64,000 bases of DNA from the NCBI GenBank assembly GCA_030432595.1, contig JAUIGU010000011.1, positions 1 to 64,000 of the forward strand, in the 5' to 3' direction. The DNA is from Phycisphaerae bacterium. Lineage in GTDB: Bacteria; Planctomycetota; Phycisphaerae; Phycisphaerales; Phycisphaeraceae. The position numbers and the translations under genes are program-made. Positions 58,509 through 64,000 of this stretch are shown here, one piece after another; position 1 is the stretch's first letter, and each line of letters opens with the position of its first letter. Under the pieces are notes generated by a model. It was not told the origin of the DNA and ran no database searches. It was given only the letters and a program-made list of their open reading frames with translations.

Positions 58509-59777
58509 ATGCCGGGCCCTGACGCCTCCCCCGACCCCGCCGACGATGTTCCTTCCCCCGACGACCTCCTCGTCCTCGAAGATTTCGTTGCCGACAACGG
58601 CGACCTGCTCAAGCTTGAAGCCGAGATCGGCCGGTTCAACATCTTCGACGCGCTCGGCGTGGTGAACCGCGAACTCAGCCACTCCAACTTCCTCGCCTGG
58701 CTGCTCGATCCCGGCGAGTCGCACGGCCTGGGCGGGCTCTTCCTCCGCGCTGTCCTCATGGACCTGCTCCGCAACACCCCGCCCGGCGAGCACCGGCTCT
58801 TCAGCCCCATCAAACTCGACGGCGGCGAGCTCCGCGGCATCGACGTCCGCCGCGAATGGAAAAACATCGACCTGCTCATCACCGGCAAGGACCCCGCCTT
58901 CCTCGTCGCCCTCGAAAACAAGATCGGTTCCAGCGAACACTCCAACCAGCTCAAGCGCTACCACGACACGATCGAAAACGACCCCGAACTAAGCCAGATC
59001 GCCCACCGCCAGTTCGTCTACCTCACCCCCGAAGGCGACGAACCCAGCGAGGAAGCCTGGACCGTCTACAGCTACGCCCAACTGCACGACGCATTGCGCA
59101 AGACCGTGGATGCGCACGGTGACCAGATGGGCGACGACGTCCTCAACTTCCTCGAACACTACCTGAGCCTGATCCGGAGCCGACTGATGAGCGACGAGAC
59201 GATTGAGGAGTTATGCCGGGAGATTTACAAGAACCACCGGCAGGCGATTGATCTGATTGTGGAGCACGTGGGTTCTGGATCGGCGTTGGTCGTTTCTGAG
59301 GTGATGCAGGCGGTCGAAGCATCTGATCAAGGCTGGATCAAGCTGAATCAGACCGGGCGACGTGTGGTTTACGGACATCCGACCATCGCCGAGGATACCG
59401 AACCCATCGGCAAGCCCGGCAGATTTGGGGAAGCCCACTGGCTGGTCTTGCGCTTCGAAGTGGGCAAACGAGGATTAAGAACTCACGTTGTGTTGCAGCC
59501 GGTAGCCGACGTTCAGCTTCGAAAGCTGATCGTGGAGCGACTGGTGACGGATAAATCGGAGTTTGGATTCCGTCTTGCCGGCGGCGGCATCAAGTCCACT
59601 CGGTACGCCCGTCTATCGAATGAGTTCGTGATTAAGTTTGATCCGTCATCAGCTTTTGATGGGGTGAAACTGAAAGGTGCCGTGACCCAACGCTGTCATT
59701 CAGAAAAGCTGAGATTTCAACGGGTTGCCGACGCGGTTTCATTGCTCCTTGCCAAGCACAAGAAGCCCACGGATTGA
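58509..59777 (+). CDS. PD-(D/E)XK nuclease family protein
   Basis: The 422-residue protein has the PDDEXK_4-type nuclease core: D121 in WKNIDLLITG, then E136 and K138 in LVALENKIGSSEHSNQLKRY, the metal-binding and catalytic residues. ELSHSNFLAWLLDPGESHGLG near residue 55 is the usual N-terminal block. Such proteins are found as stand-alone nucleases, often near defence or mobile genes; the target is unknown. The C-terminal 180 residues are not recognised. From about 59180 on, the sequence is less GC-rich than the first half. The last codons (AAG AAG CCC ACG GAT TGA) lie in a REP palindrome. It is followed by the RAYT gene. Confidence 0.82.
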   Translation: MPGPDASPDPADDVPSPDDLLVLEDFVADNGDLLKLEAEIGRFNIFDALGVVNRELSHSNFLAWLLDPGESHGLGGLFLRAVLMDLLRNTPPGEHRLFSPIKLDGGELRGIDVRREWKNIDLLITGKDPAFLVALENKIGSSEHSNQLKRYHDTIENDPELSQIAHRQFVYLTPEGDEPSEEAWTVYSYAQLHDALRKTVDAHGDQMGDDVLNFLEHYLSLIRSRLMSDETIEELCREIYKNHRQAIDLIVEHVGSGSALVVSEVMQAVEASDQGWIKLNQTGRRVVYGHPTIAEDTEPIGKPGRFGEAHWLVLRFEVGKRGLRTHVVLQPVADVQLRKLIVERLVTDKSEFGFRLAGGGIKSTRYARLSNEFVIKFDPSSAFDGVKLKGAVTQRCHSEKLRFQRVADAVSLLLAKHKKPTD

Positions 59778-59791
59778 ATCCGTGGGCTTCT
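59761..59791. repeat. REP palindrome, left flank of the RAYT
   Basis: A 15-bp perfect palindrome (AGAAGCCCACGGATT) with a single central base. It contains the stop codon of the nuclease gene and ends at the RAYT ribosome-binding site. Confidence 0.85.
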
Positions 59792-59804
59792 GGGGAGGTT
59801 TGTG

Positions 59805-60398
59805 ATGGATAGGAATGGTGTTTGGTGCCACTGCATGGCGAGCACCTACGGGGCGTGGCTGCCGGGTGATCCGAAGGGGTTCCGCACGCGTGGTCACCGG
59901 GAGCACGTCGAGGGGGATTACAAGGAGACGCCGAAGGAGGATTACACGCGGCGGCACGACGCGGCGAAGCGTCGGATGACGCGGGAGGCGGTGGTGCTGT
60001 CGCCGGTGGCGCGGCGGGTGGTTTGTGAAGCGGTGATGCACGCGCTGCGTGACGTGCATGGGTTGGAGGTGTTGGCCATCGCGGTGGGGGCGACACACTT
60101 GCACGTTCTGGCGAAGTTCCCTCACCCCCGGAAGCCCACGCCGTCACGGCGTGGGCTTCGAGTGACGGACCCCGTGCGGTTCTTCATGGGGGTCGCAAAG
60201 GAGCGTTCGTCCAAGCGACTTGCCGCGGAGAAGCTTGCCGAGCCCGGCGGGGTGTGGGCACGGAAGGGGAAGATCGTGCGGGTGTGTGATCGACGCCATC
60301 AGGCCAACGCGTTCAACTACATCGTTGATCACCTTGACGAAGGGGCCGTGGTGTGGACGTATCGAGATGAATTCCTGGAAAAGAAGCCCACGCCGTGA
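59805..60398 (+). CDS. REP-associated tyrosine transposase (RAYT, Y1/HUH)
   Basis: The 197-residue protein is a single-strand-specific HUH transposase of the Y1 class. The HUH pair is H98 and H100 in GATHLHVLAKF, and the nucleophile tyrosine is probably Y162 in NAFNYIVDHL. MASTYGAWLPGDPKGFR near the N-terminus is a family block. RAYTs recognise and process REP palindromes and are thought to spread them. Palindromes with the same arms lie just before the gene, inside it (60131-60159, translated as RKPTPSRRGL at residues 109-118) and over its stop codon (60383-60411). GGGAGG precedes the ATG at 59805 by 6 nt. The internal REP makes normal activity uncertain. Confidence 0.88.
   Translation: MDRNGVWCHCMASTYGAWLPGDPKGFRTRGHREHVEGDYKETPKEDYTRRHDAAKRRMTREAVVLSPVARRVVCEAVMHALRDVHGLEVLAIAVGATHLHVLAKFPHPRKPTPSRRGLRVTDPVRFFMGVAKERSSKRLAAEKLAEPGGVWARKGKIVRVCDRRHQANAFNYIVDHLDEGAVVWTYRDEFLEKKPTP
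60131..60159. repeat. REP palindrome inside the RAYT gene
   Basis: GAAGCCCACGCCGT and its reverse complement form a perfect 14-bp palindrome around one base. It is identical to the copy at 60383-60411 apart from the central base. It is translated in frame between the HUH motif and the tyrosine region. Confidence 0.85.
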
Positions 60399-60411
60399 CG
60401 GCGTGGGCTTC
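60383..60411. repeat. REP palindrome at the RAYT stop codon
   Basis: A perfect 14-bp palindrome (GAAGCCCACGCCGT) with one central base supplies the last codons and the TGA stop of the RAYT gene. Confidence 0.85.
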
Positions 60412-60441
60412 GAGGGTTTAGTGTAATGAATTGGTTCTGCT

Positions 60442-61914
<1,473 letters not shown>

Positions 61915-61961
61915 TCAGGAACGGGGTGTCAGATTGACGGGAAACAGGCTCTTCTGGGGGC

Positions 61962-62024
61962 TACGGACTTCAGTCCGTGCTGCTCAGCCTGGATCGGGTC
62001 AGCGGGCACGGACTGAAGTCCGTG
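61962..62024. repeat. BIME upstream of atpD
   Basis: TACGGACTTCAGTCCGTGC at 61962-61980 and CACGGACTGAAGTCCGTG at 62007-62024 are inverted copies of one palindrome separated by 26 nt. They sit between the divergent atpD and PadR genes. Confidence 0.75.
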
Positions 62025-62103
62025 GCACCCGGCGGGCTGGGCGTGCCCGCAACGGGACGCAGACCATAACGAACCGTCCTGGCGCGGCCAAGCGATATTT
62101 CAT

Positions 62104-62131
62104 TTGGAAATATATCAAATCACGATATATT
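62104..62131 (+). promoter_or_regulatory. PadR promoter with overlapping operator palindrome
   Basis: TTGGAA and TATATT, 16 nt apart, form a -35/-10 pair. AATATATC (62109-62116) and GATATATT (62124-62131) are a perfect inverted repeat with a 7-nt spacer covering the promoter core. This AT-rich island in GC-rich DNA is where an autoregulating PadR dimer would be expected to bind. Confidence 0.6.
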
Positions 62132-62141
62132 GAGGCCCGGT

Positions 62142-62555
62142 ATGAACACCCCGCCCGCCAAATCCGCCGCCAAACTCGACCCCAAGGCCCGCCGCGACCT
62201 GCTCCACGGCTCTTTGGACGTGCTCGTGCTCTCGGTCCTGGCCGACGGCCCGCAGTACGGGTACGCGATCCAGCGCAAGCTGCGCGACGCCGGGGACCCC
62301 GAGGGTTCCGGGGTCAAGGCCGGCACGCTCTACCCGCTGCTGCATCGAATGGAGAAGGACGGCCTGGTCACGCCGAGCTGGGAGAAGACGACGGGCCGAC
62401 CGCGCAAGTGGTACGCGCTCAGTCCCGCGGGGCGGAAACGCCTCACGGTCCAGGCCGCGGATTGGCAGGCGCTGTTTGCGCGGATGCAGGGGTTGGTGTT
62501 GCCGGCGCTGCGGCAGGTGGCGAACCATTCGCCGTCCGACGCGGCCGCAACGTGA
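62142..62555 (+). CDS. PadR-family transcriptional regulator
   Basis: The 137-residue protein has the PadR winged helix: LVLSVLADGPQYGYAIQRKL, VKAGTLYPLLHRMEKDGLV and GRPRKWYALSPAGRKRL, followed by a short C-terminal dimerisation helix. PadR proteins are usually autorepressors that respond to small molecules or antibiotics. The palindrome over its promoter fits this. Its stop overlaps a possible ATG of the next frame (TGATG), and the downstream gene has a HAAS domain, a well-known PadR partner. The ATG at 62142 is chosen; GAGG lies 6 nt upstream. Confidence 0.92.
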   Translation: MNTPPAKSAAKLDPKARRDLLHGSLDVLVLSVLADGPQYGYAIQRKLRDAGDPEGSGVKAGTLYPLLHRMEKDGLVTPSWEKTTGRPRKWYALSPAGRKRLTVQAADWQALFARMQGLVLPALRQVANHSPSDAAAT

Positions 62556-62581
62556 TGTGTCACGCGACCAGGGAGCCCCCC

Positions 62582-63886
62582 GTGCCCGAACGCGAACTCG
62601 AAGCGTTTCTCGATGCAGTGACTCGAGACCCTCGGCTCGACGAAGCCGAGCGGCAGCGCATCGCGCACGAGCTCCGTGACCACCTCGACGAGCGCTTCCA
62701 CGAACTGATCGCCGAGGGTACGGACCGTTCGGCCGCCATCGGCACCACGCTGGACGAACTCGGCGACCCGCGCACACTGGTCGCCGCGTTCAAACTGTCG
62801 GACCGACGTGAATACCGGAGACACTTCATCATGAAAACAATGGTTGCCACCGCCGCCGCCGTAGGGCTCACGGCTTCGCTCCTGATGTTGACCGGCATCC
62901 CGAGCCGTGGTCAGGAAGGCCTCGCGGATACCGCCCACCCCCAGGCCGACACGGCGACCGAAGCGCGTCACGCCGCGTTGGATCAGGCGTCCGTTGCGCC
63001 GGACGAGTCTCCGACCGCGCCGGAAGCGATGGCCTTGCCCGGAAACGTCGCGGCGTTTTCGTTTGACCAGGACCTCTACTTCCATGCGTCCTCCGCCGCG
63101 ACGCTCGCGCGTGACGACGCCACGACCATTCCCGCGCTGACCGCGTACGGGCTGCGGTTCAGCCGGGACGTCCCGCACAACGTCCGCCTGGATCGCGGAT
63201 TATGGAACCCGGCCAGCGACCCGTACAAGGTGCAGGTGCCCGAAGGCGTGAACCTCGACGAACTGTCGGCGACCGCTCCGCGGGACGCCAACGCAGATGA
63301 AGCCGACGTGCCGCGCCCGCTGTACGCCGTGCTCGCGACGGTCTCGACCCGGGTGCGGGGCACGTTCAAGGTCCGGGTGACGCTGTTCGACGCCGACGAA
63401 ACCCCGCTGGGGCAGGCGGAGGCCCGCGTGTTGTCGAACCATTGGGTGTTTGCGACCACGGCGGCCGCGGCCCACGACCACACGCTCCAGAGCCACCTGC
63501 TGGTTTTCGACGACGTGCCGATCGACGCGGGACGCATCGCCCACGTCCGGGCCGACATCATCGAAGAGGCCGTGGAACTTCCGGAGTTGCCGGAACCGGG
63601 CCAAGCCAACGCGGGCGGGTTGGCCGAGGGCGATGCGGGCGAAAGGGGTTTCACGCTGGACCACGCCGTGTTCTCTCGGCAGACCGAGATGGATGTGCTC
63701 GCCAACGCGATTGCCGACCTGAACCGCAGCATCGACGGACACCGGGCAGTGTTTGAGCAGGTGCTGGCGGACCCGACCCTGGCCACGAGCAAGGACCGCG
63801 CCCGCCTGCGCTGGAAGCTTTATTCGCTTCAGTTGTTGCGGGCAGAGCTGGAAAGTAAGTATTCCGCTTACGCGCTGAGTTGCTAA
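62582..63886 (+). CDS. HAAS-domain membrane protein
   Basis: The 434-residue protein starts with a HAAS-type helical domain (PERELEAFLDAVTRDPRLDE, HELRDHLDERFHELIAEGTD and LDELGDPRTLVAAFK; residues 2-75) that is typically encoded next to PadR regulators. One membrane helix follows at about residues 87-108. The rest (residues 110-434) is exported, with strands such as YAVLATVSTRVRGTFKVRVTLFD and a C-terminal helix (ARLRWKLYSLQLLRAELE). I do not recognise the exported part. The GTG at 62582 has GGGAG upstream; the ATG at 62555 overlapping the PadR stop is the alternative. The two genes form an operon, probably an envelope-stress or antibiotic-sensing pair. Confidence 0.75.
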   Translation: MPERELEAFLDAVTRDPRLDEAERQRIAHELRDHLDERFHELIAEGTDRSAAIGTTLDELGDPRTLVAAFKLSDRREYRRHFIMKTMVATAAAVGLTASLLMLTGIPSRGQEGLADTAHPQADTATEARHAALDQASVAPDESPTAPEAMALPGNVAAFSFDQDLYFHASSAATLARDDATTIPALTAYGLRFSRDVPHNVRLDRGLWNPASDPYKVQVPEGVNLDELSATAPRDANADEADVPRPLYAVLATVSTRVRGTFKVRVTLFDADETPLGQAEARVLSNHWVFATTAAAAHDHTLQSHLLVFDDVPIDAGRIAHVRADIIEEAVELPELPEPGQANAGGLAEGDAGERGFTLDHAVFSRQTEMDVLANAIADLNRSIDGHRAVFEQVLADPTLATSKDRARLRWKLYSLQLLRAELESKYSAYALSC

Positions 63887-64000
63887 GCCAGGCACCTCCA
63901 CGCAAGGCGCTATGGTCTGTCGCGCGCGGCCTCTCGGATCGGAGGGGCACGCGTCGATGGCCTCGTGCTCACGGCATCGCGGTCGTTTCGGCAGCGCCAC

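Noticed and set aside
63200-64000. A 266-codon minus-strand open frame running off the window end
   Set aside because: It is antisense to the HAAS protein and lacks family features. The last 114 bases of the window show no convincing gene.

Overview
The window looks like chromosome of a planctomycete of the class Phycisphaerae. It is GC-rich. Several secreted proteins end in a PEP-CTERM sorting tail (VPEP, hydrophobic stretch, RRR), preceded by dockerin-like calcium loops of the type D-x-N/D-x-S/N-G-QVEQGDLD-NWG. Start codons are often GTG or TTG, and Shine-Dalgarno sites are patchy. No rRNA, tRNA, CRISPR array, integrase-flanked island or complete insertion sequence was found. The species is not identifiable from what is visible.

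Layout. 0-12 kb holds housekeeping and cell-envelope genes: a SpoIID-like secreted protein, a hexose-phosphate mutarotase, a zinc-ribbon protein next to a rhomboid protease, a PIG-L deacetylase, a GT4 glycosyltransferase, truA, a siroheme-decarboxylase-like winged-helix protein and a XerC/D recombinase. 12-31 kb is dominated by surface and secreted proteins: a porin-like barrel, a fibro-slime protein, an M14 carboxypeptidase lipoprotein, three large beta-repeat PEP-CTERM proteins and a pseudopilin. Among these lies a translationally coupled ketosynthase / RlaP nucleotidyltransferase / ketosynthase operon. 31-42.5 kb carries polysaccharide-degrading enzymes (GH5, GH51 and an alginate-lyase-family protein), with an ABC exporter and a fatty acid desaturase between them. 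42.5-56.5 kb is one long minus-strand cluster. It runs from a large polytopic membrane protein through an unknown protein, a PqqD-like protein, an FtsX permease, a LolD-type ATPase and a giant M28-pseudopeptidase/FtsX fusion to an OPT-like transporter. 56.6-64 kb holds a TlyA-like methyltransferase, a secreted cyclophilin, a PD-(D/E)XK nuclease, a REP-associated tyrosine transposase (RAYT) with its palindromes, an isolated atpD, and a PadR/HAAS pair.

Three things stand out. First, the 14-kb transporter cluster is a coherent envelope machine of unknown substrate, and the M28-like domain of its giant permease has lost its metal ligands. Second, the window is dense in REP/BIME-like palindromes of several families. 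Some sit inside genes and are translated in frame (glycosyltransferase, mutarotase, ketosynthase), and some supply stop codons next to the RAYT. Third, seven starts have a TANNNT hexamer exactly 6 nt before the start codon, which points to common leaderless transcription.

Most other long open frames in this GC-rich sequence are antisense or off-frame shadows of the genes listed. Functions rest on motifs read by eye; no database search was possible.
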